Of a stretch of DNA of 25,638 bases, positions 1-7,834 are shown piece by piece (the stretch's first letter is position 1; every line of letters starts with the position of its first letter). A program made the position numbers and the translations under genes. This DNA is from CAZAFL01 sp964484465 (GTDB lineage Bacteria > Bacteroidota > Ignavibacteria > UBA10030 > SZUA-254): assembly GCA_964484465.1 (NCBI GenBank), contig CAZAFL010000034.1, positions 1 through 25,638 of the forward strand, in the 5' to 3' direction. The notes beneath the pieces are model-generated. The model searched no databases. It was given only the letters and a program-made list of their open reading frames with translations, and was not told where the DNA came from.

Positions 1-2241
1 CACCACCTTTGCGTTCTCCTGCTCTACGACCGAGAATCCCTTCCCGTTCGCATTGCCGATATTCCACGATACTTCTATCGGATATTCCAGCGACTGGCGT
101 GATATCGCATATTCTACTGCTTCCTTCACCACCGATGGATAGACTTCCAGCATCCGGCCTGAGGCGTAGCGCACGTCAAAGACACCCGGAGGTGGTACAG
201 GAGGAAGTTCAAACTGTTCGAGATTGGTCTTTTCAATTGAAGCTTCGCCAATGTAAAGCGTTTGTGTTTTTCCATTCCTGTCAGTGATTGTAATCGAATT
301 AAACGATTCAAGTGGTTCAGCGTGAGATTGCTTTGGTGTAATTGCCGATGCCAGCGAATCAAGCACCAATGTTCCCGAACCTGAAACTTTAACCCAGTAT
401 CCTTTGCCAGGTTGGATACTGGTAGCAACCTTGTAACCGTCGTTGTAGCCATAAATACTGGAGTTAACTAATCCTGGAGGAGCGCTCGCAATTTTACTAA
501 CCGGAAATGCCGAAGGAATAGAACCAATGAGGTTCCAACCGGATACGACGGGGAAAGAATCCTCTTGGCACGGTATTCCCGATATGTCCACACCCTGCGC
601 ACCGCTGAACTTTAACCAATACCCGAAACCATTTGATAATGTATCTTTCTGCACATAACCATGTTCGTAAGCAAACGCAGCGGTCACAGCGGTGGGGAAT
701 TGAGTCGTCTTACGAAAATCACTAACCGGCAGCGGCAAGGAGACAAGATTCCATCTATTAGAAACATTAAAGGCAACATCCTTCGTTTCAGGATCATAGT
801 TCTGCGGATCGTAATTCGTCCAACCCCAATCCCATTGCTGATTACGAGCCAGATGTGGGTCAAATGCCCCACGATAGGAAACTGAATCAAAAAATGGGTC
901 ACCGTTTGCGAACGCGTAGTTTGTGCCGGCGGTGTCGGCTTCTGAACCGACAAGTGGTACAGGGTTATTTGTTGCATCCAGGTTAAATACCGCCGCAGTC
1001 AGACCTACATCAACAGGTTGTCGAGCAGCGCGTCCTCCATAATTGTGCCAGTTTGTGTAACCACTGTCACCGTTAAACCAATTTGCCGGACTGAAGTCAG
1101 CAATATTTGGTGTAGATGGACTAGCATCTTCAAAAATTTGCTTTATCTTGGACTGAATGCTCGTGTTTCTGATCTGCAATGAATCTTGTGCAGCATATCG
1201 TTGGGTCGCCGTATCCCGGAGGTCGATTCCTTGAGGATACGCTACCATAATGTGATTATAAATTCCGATGCGGCACGCGCGACGGAGCCGTGCAAGTACC
1301 GTAAATTTTGCGTTGACCGAAACACCGGTATCCGATTGTGGACCAACTATTGTAACGTTCGACGCATGGTACTGAGTGTGCGGCTGGTGATTGAATACCG
1401 GAGGAGAAGTAAATTGTGGGGATTCACCGTCGGATTCATAACCCTCTGAAGAACCGGGTGCAGAAGCATCAAATATGGCCGGATCGCGTTTTTCGTAAGC
1501 ATATTGTATCCTACCAGCATAACCTTGGTCGGTGTCGATGTCATCGTCAAGCATTCTCCAACCCACGTAATACTTGAGGTCAACTGTACCACCGAACATT
1601 TCGACGTCATCGTCATTTGCAAAACTTGTCTGAATATGGTCAAGTTTTGTTCCACGTCCTACTCCTCCAAGAGTTAAACCGTTAATTTCGTTATCCTGAG
1701 AAAACGCAATCCCGGCAAATTCGATGCGCACATATTCTAATTCGCCGCTGTTATCATTGGGGTCTAAACCGCCATACAGAGCATCGGTGTTCGGAAAGCT
1801 TCCAAAACCACCTTCGATTTGCACGCTGCTCGCTGTGCCAAAATTACACGGGGCACTCCCAAGCAAAATGACTCCGCCCCAATCCCCTGGGACTCTTGTG
1901 CCCGCCGGCTTGTTATCCGTGAAGACAATTGGGCAATCTCTCGCACCGACCGCATGGATTTGCGCGCCACGTTTGATGATGAGTGAGCCGCCGGACGCGC
2001 TGTCGCCACGGATCAGAGTCCCGGCTGGAATTGAAATACTATATGTAGAATCGATAAAATACCATCCCGTGAGGATGTAAGTAGTGTCCCTTGATAGGAC
2101 TCTGTTGGTTGTTTCATGGTAGGGAACTCTAAAATTTGCGCCGCCCATTCCCGGGCCAAGAATTGCCGTCGGGCGAACTGCCAGCGCCATTTGGCTAAAG
2201 AGCCCTAAAGCCAGTAGCAAAGTTAATATGATTTTTTTCAT
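1..2241 (-). CDS. Secreted beta-helix-type surface protein, 3' end cut by window edge
   Basis: The reverse strand is open from an ATG at 2241 to the left edge (747 codons, no stop), preceded by a good AAGGAG ribosome site. Residues 1-21 form a signal peptide (MKKI, hydrophobic core, MALA). Residues about 30-490 resemble a Bacteroidota surface family of probable right-handed beta-helices: a 'T-I-P-A-G-T-x-I-R-G' style opening, 'GDWGG', 'DPNDNSGELEYVRIEFAG', and two acid-rich stretches, NDDD at 209-212 and LDDDIDTD at 231-238, that could bind calcium. Two tandem repeats of about 70 residues follow, starting at W497 (WNLVS) and W569 (WNLIG), each with a GYW(L/V)K(F/V) motif. A type IX secretion sorting domain would be expected beyond the edge; that is inference. 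It lies downstream of and co-directional with the TonB receptor gene, so the two may act together at the cell surface. The ligand is unknown. Confidence 0.85.
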   Translation of the reverse strand, partial: MKKIILTLLLALGLFSQMALAVRPTAILGPGMGGANFRVPYHETTNRVLSRDTTYILTGWYFIDSTYSISIPAGTLIRGDSASGGSLIIKRGAQIHAVGARDCPIVFTDNKPAGTRVPGDWGGVILLGSAPCNFGTASSVQIEGGFGSFPNTDALYGGLDPNDNSGELEYVRIEFAGIAFSQDNEINGLTLGGVGRGTKLDHIQTSFANDDDVEMFGGTVDLKYYVGWRMLDDDIDTDQGYAGRIQYAYEKRDPAIFDASAPGSSEGYESDGESPQFTSPPVFNHQPHTQYHASNVTIVGPQSDTGVSVNAKFTVLARLRRACRIGIYNHIMVAYPQGIDLRDTATQRYAAQDSLQIRNTSIQSKIKQIFEDASPSTPNIADFSPANWFNGDSGYTNWHNYGGRAARQPVDVGLTAAVFNLDATNNPVPLVGSEADTAGTNYAFANGDPFFDSVSYRGAFDPHLARNQQWDWGWTNYDPQNYDPETKDVAFNVSNRWNLVSLPLPVSDFRKTTQFPTAVTAAFAYEHGYVQKDTLSNGFGYWLKFSGAQGVDISGIPCQEDSFPVVSGWNLIGSIPSAFPVSKIASAPPGLVNSSIYGYNDGYKVATSIQPGKGYWVKVSGSGTLVLDSLASAITPKQSHAEPLESFNSITITDRNGKTQTLYIGEASIEKTNLEQFELPPVPPPGVFDVRYASGRMLEVYPSVVKEAVEYAISRQSLEYPIEVSWNIGNANGKGFSVVEQENAKVV

Positions 2242-2509
2242 TTGTCACTCCTTAGAAGATTGTAATTGGTGGTCGATAAAGGGGTCAACGTATACAACAC
2301 TTCGCTTCCTAAATTAAATTTTACCCTCCTTTCTAAATGGAAAATGATACATTTTGATTTTGCTGCTCTGATATAGTATATTTCAAAATGCAAACAGCAA
2401 TGCGGATAATCCTGTCAGGTGATGCCGTGTTGTTTTGCAGAAATCGTGGCGGTGTACCAGCACCGCCACGTTCATTTTGTTAAATCGCGAAGATGGTCAC
2501 TTCACGATG
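2242..2509. other. Intergenic region between the TonB receptor and beta-helix genes
   Basis: This 268-bp gap holds the beta-helix gene's ribosome site (around 2246-2252) and one clear hairpin (2445-2470). I found no 11-bp TTAACA repeat array here and no convincing TAnnTTTG element on the minus strand. The downstream gene may therefore be read through from the receptor promoter or have a promoter I cannot recognise. Confidence 0.5.
2445..2470 (-). terminator. Perfect 10-bp hairpin after the TonB receptor gene
   Basis: CGTGGCGGTG at 2445-2454 pairs perfectly with CACCGCCACG at 2461-2470 around a 6-nt loop. It lies about 40 bp past the receptor stop. On the minus strand the stem is followed by ATTTCTGC, which is a poor U-tract, so it may be a weak terminator or an mRNA-stabilising 3' hairpin that lowers transcription into the beta-helix gene. 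On the plus strand the following bases (TTCATTTTGTT) are more T-rich, but no plus-strand gene ends here. Confidence 0.5.
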
Positions 2510-5206
2510 CTACAATCTTGCCGAGAGTTGTAAAGCCAATGTTCTTCCAATAGTTGCTTGTTCGTATGGATAAATCCCCCGGGTCAGTACTCGATCTTTG
2601 TTCCCAAGATTTTTTATAGTGAATTTCGCTTCAACATTTTCAATAATTTGCTGGGTGACAGCAAGATCAACAAGGTCTCTCGCTTCCTCATATATATCCG
2701 GGTACTCGCCTCCTACGGCCTCCAATCGTGACCCGAACTTGTTGTAAAGTAGATTTAATGATGTTCTCAAAGTTGGTTCGGTAAACAAAAACGAAAGATT
2801 GATGACATAAGGAGACTGACCTTGCAGTGGTCGGGTATACGTCAGATTGTTCCTGTGCGAGTCGATGATCAGCACATCGGATTGGACACGAGTGTAATTC
2901 CCCATGACAGAGAAATTTCCAAAATACCCTCCAAGGAATCCTAGCGATTTTCTTAACTCAAGCTCCCAACCCGAATTTTTTGCATTTGGTGAATTATTCC
3001 ACGTGTGTGTATATCTCGATGATGACGGTTCGAGGTATTCTTCAATAGGGTCGCTGAGGTTTTTATAAAAATAACTCAACGCTACGAGCTCGCCAACGGC
3101 CGGAAAAATTTCCAAACGACAGTCGTAATTACGGATGAGCGAACGCCCAAGATCCGGATTCCCTTTAACATTTTCGTACTTGACAAAGTCAAAAAAACCT
3201 GTAGAAGCAAGCTCACGGAAGTCGGGCCTGTTTACCGAATGTGAGTATGCCAATCGAAGATTTGTAATATCATTAACGAAATAGGTCAAATTAAAAGAAG
3301 GCAGTGCATCATTATTTTTGTGCAGACTGTTAATAAATGTGCCTCCATACTGTGGCACAATAACATTCTGACTTGCGTTTTCCAGACGAGCTCCGCCGAC
3401 GAAACGAAATTTATTTGAAAACAAATCGAATAGCATATCTGTCATGAAATAACCCGCATAAAGTGTTTGGTCTCCATTGTACGTGTCCTCGGGGTTGACC
3501 TTTTCACCAAAGAGAAATTTACCGGTGCCGAAATTTTCTGGTGCATAGATTTTATCCAACGGCAAGGTGGCGATACTGTCCGGAATCGGGTGAGGGTACT
3601 GCGATGGCGTAACATCAAAATAGCGGATCTTATAGTCCGCAGTTCTTGATTCCGCAAAACCACCGAATTTTAATTTCGTGAAAGTCAATGGAAGTGTGGC
3701 ATCAATTCCCAGGGATCTTGATCGCATGTTCAATTTTGCCCATTCTCGGTTATTGTCCGAGGAGGGATTATATGGTCCACTGAGATCGTCAATGGAACGA
3801 TAGAAATATGCCTGTTTCCAATCCGGATCTTCACGTCGTGAGGAAGATACTGCACCCCGCCATTGAATAGTGAGGCCACCAATGGAGGGTAAATTGTGTT
3901 CACCCGTTAACTGGCCGGTATAGGCGGAACGTTGTACCCAGCGCACTGTGGTATAGGTATAATTTTCTGAATTGTCATAATCATTGATATTCGCTAACGA
4001 TACCTCATCATTACCAGATTGATTGAATGAGTTTTTAAAACTAATCTTATGCAATCCCGTAAGTTTTAAGCTAAGATTGACAATTGTTCCCCAAAGAACG
4101 TCGTATTCGTTTTTCGATCCAATGCTGTAACGATGCAGGACATAATCGTCGTTTATTTTCTCGATGCGCTGATATGTATTTTTATAAGTTACAGCACCAA
4201 CAAACCCAAGCTGTGCTGCGGTTGGATTATCAGCCGACAAATCAAATCTTTGGTTGAGAGAAAGCGAAAATGAGTTGTTATACGGAGCAGACCTTTTATG
4301 CGGAGCCCAGTCGTTAGGAAGTTCCCTTGCCAATTGGGTGCCGTCCGGTTGATCACCCGGGTACCCTCGGATGCCATCATCAAACCCTAACCAATCGCGT
4401 GATCCGTTTTGAGAACGCAAAAAATCTTTTGACGTTGTGCTACTATTGTACGATGAGCCAAGGTTTATTGAAAAAGAATTTTCCGTAGGGAAATCAAGCG
4501 TGTTCAACTGGACAAGTCCACCTGAAAAATCTCCTGGTAAGTCGGGCGTCGCGCTCTTTACAACAGAAGTGTTTTCTATAAGGTTTGCTGGTAATAAATC
4601 GAAAGAAAAGCTCTTTTTACCCACCTCTGTACTTGTCACCTGTGCTCCATCTAACGTCGTTTCATTATAACGATCTGTGATGCCACGTATAAAAACAAAT
4701 TTATTATCGACAAGTGAAACTCCTGTGACTCTTTTCAAAGCATCCCCAGAAGTTGCATCAGGAGTGCGCTTAATTTGTTCAGCGCTCACACCATCCCCGA
4801 TGGATGCCGCCTTTTTTCGTTCCGAGAGCAGAGCAGCTTCGGTCGAATGAACAGCATCTGCGGTAACCACCACTTCGTCCGCCGAGTATGATTGTTCTAT
4901 CAGCGTTACATGAATTGTAAACGTGCTACCTTCCTCTACTTGAATCTTTGAAATGACTTTTGATGCGTATCCCAACATCGAAACCTTTGCATCATAGGTG
5001 CCGGGTGGAATTTTTGTGATAAGAAATTTGCCATCGAGATCCGACACTGCGCCGAGTGTCGATGCGAGCAGAACAATATTCGCTCCAATAATCGGTTCGC
5101 CTGTTTTTTCATCGACTACTGAACCTGAAACTTTGCCCACTGACTGAGAAAACATTGTCGTGCGAACCAGAAACAGAAGAATGAAGAAAATTTTAACGTG
5201 CCTCAT
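2510..5206 (-). CDS. TonB-dependent outer-membrane receptor
   Basis: About 898 residues from the ATG at 5206; a TTG at 5212 is an alternative start and neither has a clear ribosome site. A signal peptide covers residues 1 to about 20 (ending near MFSQS). A carboxypeptidase-regulatory-like beta-sandwich domain follows at about 25-110 (GxVVDEKTGEPIIGANI, then DLDGKF and PPGTY). Next come a plug domain at about 130-240 (DALKRVTGVSLVDNKFVFIRG, then DRYNETTLDGAQV) and a long C-terminal beta barrel ending in an aromatic/hydrophobic strand. Such receptors import large or scarce substrates using TonB-ExbBD energy. The substrate cannot be read from sequence, but the upstream Pho-box-like array and the pst locus nearby suggest a phosphate-containing substrate. 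It appears to be the first gene of a unit with the beta-helix surface protein downstream, and is divergent from the phosphoesterase cluster. Confidence 0.93.
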   Translation of the reverse strand: MRHVKIFFILLFLVRTTMFSQSVGKVSGSVVDEKTGEPIIGANIVLLASTLGAVSDLDGKFLITKIPPGTYDAKVSMLGYASKVISKIQVEEGSTFTIHVTLIEQSYSADEVVVTADAVHSTEAALLSERKKAASIGDGVSAEQIKRTPDATSGDALKRVTGVSLVDNKFVFIRGITDRYNETTLDGAQVTSTEVGKKSFSFDLLPANLIENTSVVKSATPDLPGDFSGGLVQLNTLDFPTENSFSINLGSSYNSSTTSKDFLRSQNGSRDWLGFDDGIRGYPGDQPDGTQLARELPNDWAPHKRSAPYNNSFSLSLNQRFDLSADNPTAAQLGFVGAVTYKNTYQRIEKINDDYVLHRYSIGSKNEYDVLWGTIVNLSLKLTGLHKISFKNSFNQSGNDEVSLANINDYDNSENYTYTTVRWVQRSAYTGQLTGEHNLPSIGGLTIQWRGAVSSSRREDPDWKQAYFYRSIDDLSGPYNPSSDNNREWAKLNMRSRSLGIDATLPLTFTKLKFGGFAESRTADYKIRYFDVTPSQYPHPIPDSIATLPLDKIYAPENFGTGKFLFGEKVNPEDTYNGDQTLYAGYFMTDMLFDLFSNKFRFVGGARLENASQNVIVPQYGGTFINSLHKNNDALPSFNLTYFVNDITNLRLAYSHSVNRPDFRELASTGFFDFVKYENVKGNPDLGRSLIRNYDCRLEIFPAVGELVALSYFYKNLSDPIEEYLEPSSSRYTHTWNNSPNAKNSGWELELRKSLGFLGGYFGNFSVMGNYTRVQSDVLIIDSHRNNLTYTRPLQGQSPYVINLSFLFTEPTLRTSLNLLYNKFGSRLEAVGGEYPDIYEEARDLVDLAVTQQIIENVEAKFTIKNLGNKDRVLTRGIYPYEQATIGRTLALQLSARL

Positions 5207-5259
5207 ATTCAAGATTTTAAGGATATGAAAAACGCTGGATGAGATGAGCGTGACGGGAG

Positions 5260-5314
5260 TAAATATAAACCTGCATGTTAGGAGAGTATTGATATTGTAT
5301 TATGAAATTGTTAA
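5260..5314 (-). promoter_or_regulatory. Pho-box-like array and promoter for the TonB receptor
   Basis: Reading the minus strand, four hexamers start exactly 11 bp apart: TTAACA (5314-5309), ATAATA (5303-5298), TCAATA (5292-5287) and CTAACA (5281-5276). A -7-like TATATTTA (5267-5260) begins 14 bp after the start of the last unit, giving a leader of roughly 50 nt. The same arrangement occurs before the phosphoesterase, porin and pstS genes. This is the most degenerate of the four arrays. Confidence 0.65.
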
Positions 5315-5361
5315 TTGACACTTTACATAAACTATATGACGTTGTTCGAAGAATGATAAAC

Positions 5362-5375
5362 GTTTGACGTCAAAC
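5362..5375. promoter_or_regulatory. Perfect 14-bp palindrome between the divergent units
   Basis: GTTTGACGTCAAAC is a perfect palindrome in the 352-bp gap between the receptor start (5206) and the phosphoesterase start (5559). It sits between the two Pho-box-like arrays and outside both. It could be an operator for a dimeric regulator serving one or both divergent promoters. A single occurrence means chance cannot be excluded. Apart from this and the two arrays I see nothing else in the gap. Confidence 0.3.
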
Positions 5376-5426
5376 ATGAAGCGGCAGTGGCAAGGAACAC
5401 ACGATTGCAAGTTAACTGGAATGGAT

Positions 5427-5487
5427 TTAATAAAATTTTAACAGAGCCATAACATCACGGTAACATTAAATTCCTAACTTATTCTTG
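5427..5487 (+). promoter_or_regulatory. Pho-box-like array and promoter for the phosphoesterase-glycosyltransferase cluster
   Basis: Four hexamers start exactly 11 bp apart: TTAATA (5427), TTAACA (5438), ATAACA (5449) and GTAACA (5460). A -7-like TAACTTAT begins at 5475, 15 bp after the last unit, the same geometry as at the porin and pstS. A second candidate, TATTCTTG (5480-5487), is a closer match to the Bacteroidota TAnnTTTG consensus (one mismatch). Either gives a leader of roughly 65-75 nt to the proposed CTG start. Confidence 0.75.
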
Positions 5488-5558
5488 TGAAATAGTCATT
5501 GTTAATGCTAAATGCGGGTGATAATCAACTGCACTGTTCATAATCGAAAGGGAGTGTT

Positions 5559-6380
5559 CTGGAGAAAAAAAGTAAGAAAAAACCGATTTCTCATCAATCC
5601 CCAACTGACCTGACGGTCAACGACGCCATTATCATCTCCGACCTTCATCTTGGCAGCCCTCTTTGCCAGGATAAAAACTTAATCGAATTTCTCGAAAAAA
5701 TTGAATCTTCTAAAATCCGAACCAAGCGACTTATCCTGAACGGTGACGTTTTCGATTCCATCGATTTCCGGCGACTCAACAAACGCCACTGGAAAATTCT
5801 CTCCCTTATAAGGAAGCTCTCTAACAAAATTGCTATAACGTGGGTTTGTGGAAACCACGATGGTCCGGCAGAACCGATTTCCCACCTCCTTGGGTTACAG
5901 GTCGAAGAAGAGTACATCTTTACGAGCAATAAATGTTCAGTATTAATTCTTCATGGCCATCAGTTCGACGATTTCATCAGTATGTACCCGGGGATAACAT
6001 TCCTTGCCGACATTGTGTATCGGTTTCTCCAGCATATCGACCGAACGCACCGCGTTGCCCGTTTTGCAAAAAGCAATACAAAAATATTTTTACGCTGTAT
6101 CGAAAAAATCCGCGACGAATCTATTGCATACGCGACAAGAAAGAATGTCGACATCATATGCTGTGGTCATACTCACGTTGCTGAGTTAGTGCATGAACAC
6201 TCTGTTAGTTACTGCAATAGTGGATGCTGGACCGAATCACCATGTTCCTACCTGACTGTGAAGAACGATATTGTTCAACTCAATGCATTTGAATCTGTAA
6301 AGCAAAAGGCAACGGAAGAAATAGTGGAAGTTTCAGCATCCGAAAAGATGTTTTCGTCACGTGAACTTGTTTTAAATTGA
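5559..6380 (+). CDS. Calcineurin-like metallophosphoesterase, PlcP-type phospholipase C candidate
   Basis: The reading frame is open from 5544 to the TGA at 6378-6380 and has no ATG before codon 142, which lies in the middle of the domain. The best start is CTG at 5559, just after AAAGGGAG, giving 273 residues; an ATT at 5586 is another option. The full metal-site set is visible: D28-L-H30, G62-D63, G98-N-H-D101, H132-G-H134 and G203-H-T-H206, the COG2908 arrangement. LpxH of E. coli has GNRD where this has GNHD, and the ending (YCNSGCWTES) resembles the NTGDWVES-type end of PlcP-like members, so phospholipid hydrolysis to diacylglycerol is favoured over lipid A synthesis. No signal peptide or membrane segment is seen, so it should act at the inner face of the inner membrane. 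First gene of a cluster with two glycosyltransferases, behind a Pho-box-like array. The substrate is inferred, not proven. Confidence 0.82.
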   Translation: MEKKSKKKPISHQSPTDLTVNDAIIISDLHLGSPLCQDKNLIEFLEKIESSKIRTKRLILNGDVFDSIDFRRLNKRHWKILSLIRKLSNKIAITWVCGNHDGPAEPISHLLGLQVEEEYIFTSNKCSVLILHGHQFDDFISMYPGITFLADIVYRFLQHIDRTHRVARFAKSNTKIFLRCIEKIRDESIAYATRKNVDIICCGHTHVAELVHEHSVSYCNSGCWTESPCSYLTVKNDIVQLNAFESVKQKATEEIVEVSASEKMFSSRELVLN

Positions 6381-6433
6381 AGACTTCACCTGTAAAATCA
6401 CTCATGCCACACTTTGATCAGAATCACTAACTG

Positions 6434-7804
6434 ATGGAATCCCTGCAAACAGTAACACATAGGCGAGGAGCGACCATCACGCAAAGCAACGGTACACACA
6501 AAGTATGGCTTGTAGCTGCCAACATGGGCTACGGGCATCTTCGGGCAATTTTTCCTCTGCAAAGGGCAGCATATGGAGAGATAATTACTCTTGGTGAGAA
6601 CGACGGCTCATCCCCCCGCGAAAAAAATATGTGGAGCAAGATGCTTCTCATGTATACCAGATTCTCGCGTGCGAGAGGAATCCCCGGCGTGGGGAAATAC
6701 ATTTTTAAGATCCTAAACAAATTTCTTTACATTCCTTCGTTCTACCCTTTAAGGAATTTATCCCAGACCACGTTTCAGGTGCAGTTGCTTTCATTGTTTA
6801 TTCGTAAAGGACTTTGTGAAAGTGTGTTGAATAAAATACTTCAAACTCCCCTTCCGCTCGTCACTTCATTTTACGCACCTGCAATTGCAGCCGACAAACA
6901 GGGTCTTCAACCAACCTTCTGCATCATCTGCGATGCTGATTTGAATCGTGTCTGGGTTTCGGAAGAACCGTGGGAAAGTAACATCATCTACTTCGCTCCT
7001 TGTGGAAAGTCAGCGCAGCGCCTCCAGGCGTACGGTGTTCCGCATGAGAGAATTCTCCTTACCGGCTTCCCCCTTCCCAAGGAACTTCTTGGCGGTATCG
7101 ACCTATCCGTATTGAAGGCGGACCTTGGTCAACGCCTGCACTATCTCGACCCTCAACAACGTTTTTGGCCGCTCCATAGCAGGAACGTCGAATACATACT
7201 GGGAAAAGAGCAATGTGTACCTCTTATGCAACGCAAATTGATGATCACATACGCCGTTGGTGGCGCCGGAGCACAAAAAGAAATTGGTAAAAAAATTGTT
7301 TTCAGTCTTAAACGAAAGCTTGAAGCCGGGCAAGTAAGAATAAATTTAGTTGCGGGTACATCGGCATCGGTACAAGAATTCTTTGAAGAAGTGCGGAAGC
7401 AAGCGGGGCCGGATGCTTCTGCCAACATAAATATCATCTACGGAACAACGTTCGAAGAATATTACTCTCTTTTTAATACGGCACTCAAAACGACAGACAT
7501 TATGTGGTCCAAGCCAAGTGAACTTTCGTTTTACTGCGCGCTGGGAATACCCTTTATTATTTCGCCCACACTTGGGTCACAGGAATATTTTAACCGGAAG
7601 TGGCTTTTGGAAATTCAAGCCGGGTTCAAGCAGGAGGACCCCGCGTACACTGATCAATGGCTTTTTGATTTTCTTAATAACGGCATGTTGGCAGAAGCTG
7701 CATGGGCAGGATTTTTGAAAGCCAGAAAATTGGGGACATTTAAAATTTTAGAAATACTCAGTAAAGGGAAAATCAATGACAGTTATTCTCCTCTGCTCAG
7801 ATAA
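6434..7804 (+). CDS. GT-B-fold glycosyltransferase-like protein, MGDG-synthase/GT28 relative
   Basis: 456 residues, from an ATG 53 bp after the phosphoesterase stop with no obvious ribosome site. I do not recognise a named family, but it has the outline of a GT-B enzyme. An N-terminal strand ends in a glycine/histidine loop (AANMGYGH, residues 28-35) like the GGGH loop of MGDG synthases. A Rossmann-like second half opens near 270 (ITYAVGGAGAQKE). A C-terminal donor-site-like block at about 359-390 (SKPSELSFYCALGIPF, then GSQEYFN) parallels the KxG...E...G.P......QE..N block of MGDG/MurG-type enzymes, but with serine in place of the usual glycine after KP. It could be a second lipid glycosyltransferase adding another sugar, or a partner of the next gene. 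It lies between the phosphoesterase and the MGDG-synthase-like gene, which supports a lipid role. Confidence 0.65.
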   Translation: MESLQTVTHRRGATITQSNGTHKVWLVAANMGYGHLRAIFPLQRAAYGEIITLGENDGSSPREKNMWSKMLLMYTRFSRARGIPGVGKYIFKILNKFLYIPSFYPLRNLSQTTFQVQLLSLFIRKGLCESVLNKILQTPLPLVTSFYAPAIAADKQGLQPTFCIICDADLNRVWVSEEPWESNIIYFAPCGKSAQRLQAYGVPHERILLTGFPLPKELLGGIDLSVLKADLGQRLHYLDPQQRFWPLHSRNVEYILGKEQCVPLMQRKLMITYAVGGAGAQKEIGKKIVFSLKRKLEAGQVRINLVAGTSASVQEFFEEVRKQAGPDASANINIIYGTTFEEYYSLFNTALKTTDIMWSKPSELSFYCALGIPFIISPTLGSQEYFNRKWLLEIQAGFKQEDPAYTDQWLFDFLNNGMLAEAAWAGFLKARKLGTFKILEILSKGKINDSYSPLLR

Positions 7805-7834
7805 CGGATTTCTAAGGAAAATACGGGTATAACA

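Noticed and set aside
1..2241. Short open frames on both strands that make this region look gene-poor
   Set aside because: A single minus-strand frame is open for all 747 codons with a signal peptide and a ribosome site; it only lacks a stop because the window ends. The short frames are shadows of it.
5645..5929. Minus-strand frames overlapping the phosphoesterase
   Set aside because: They are antisense to a frame with a full set of metallophosphoesterase motifs and show no recognisable domains.
5559..6380. Calling the phosphoesterase LpxH (UDP-2,3-diacylglucosamine hydrolase)
   Set aside because: The family is right, but LpxH of E. coli has GNRD where this has GNHD, and the C-terminal block and neighbours fit PlcP-like enzymes better. 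LpxH activity is not fully excluded.
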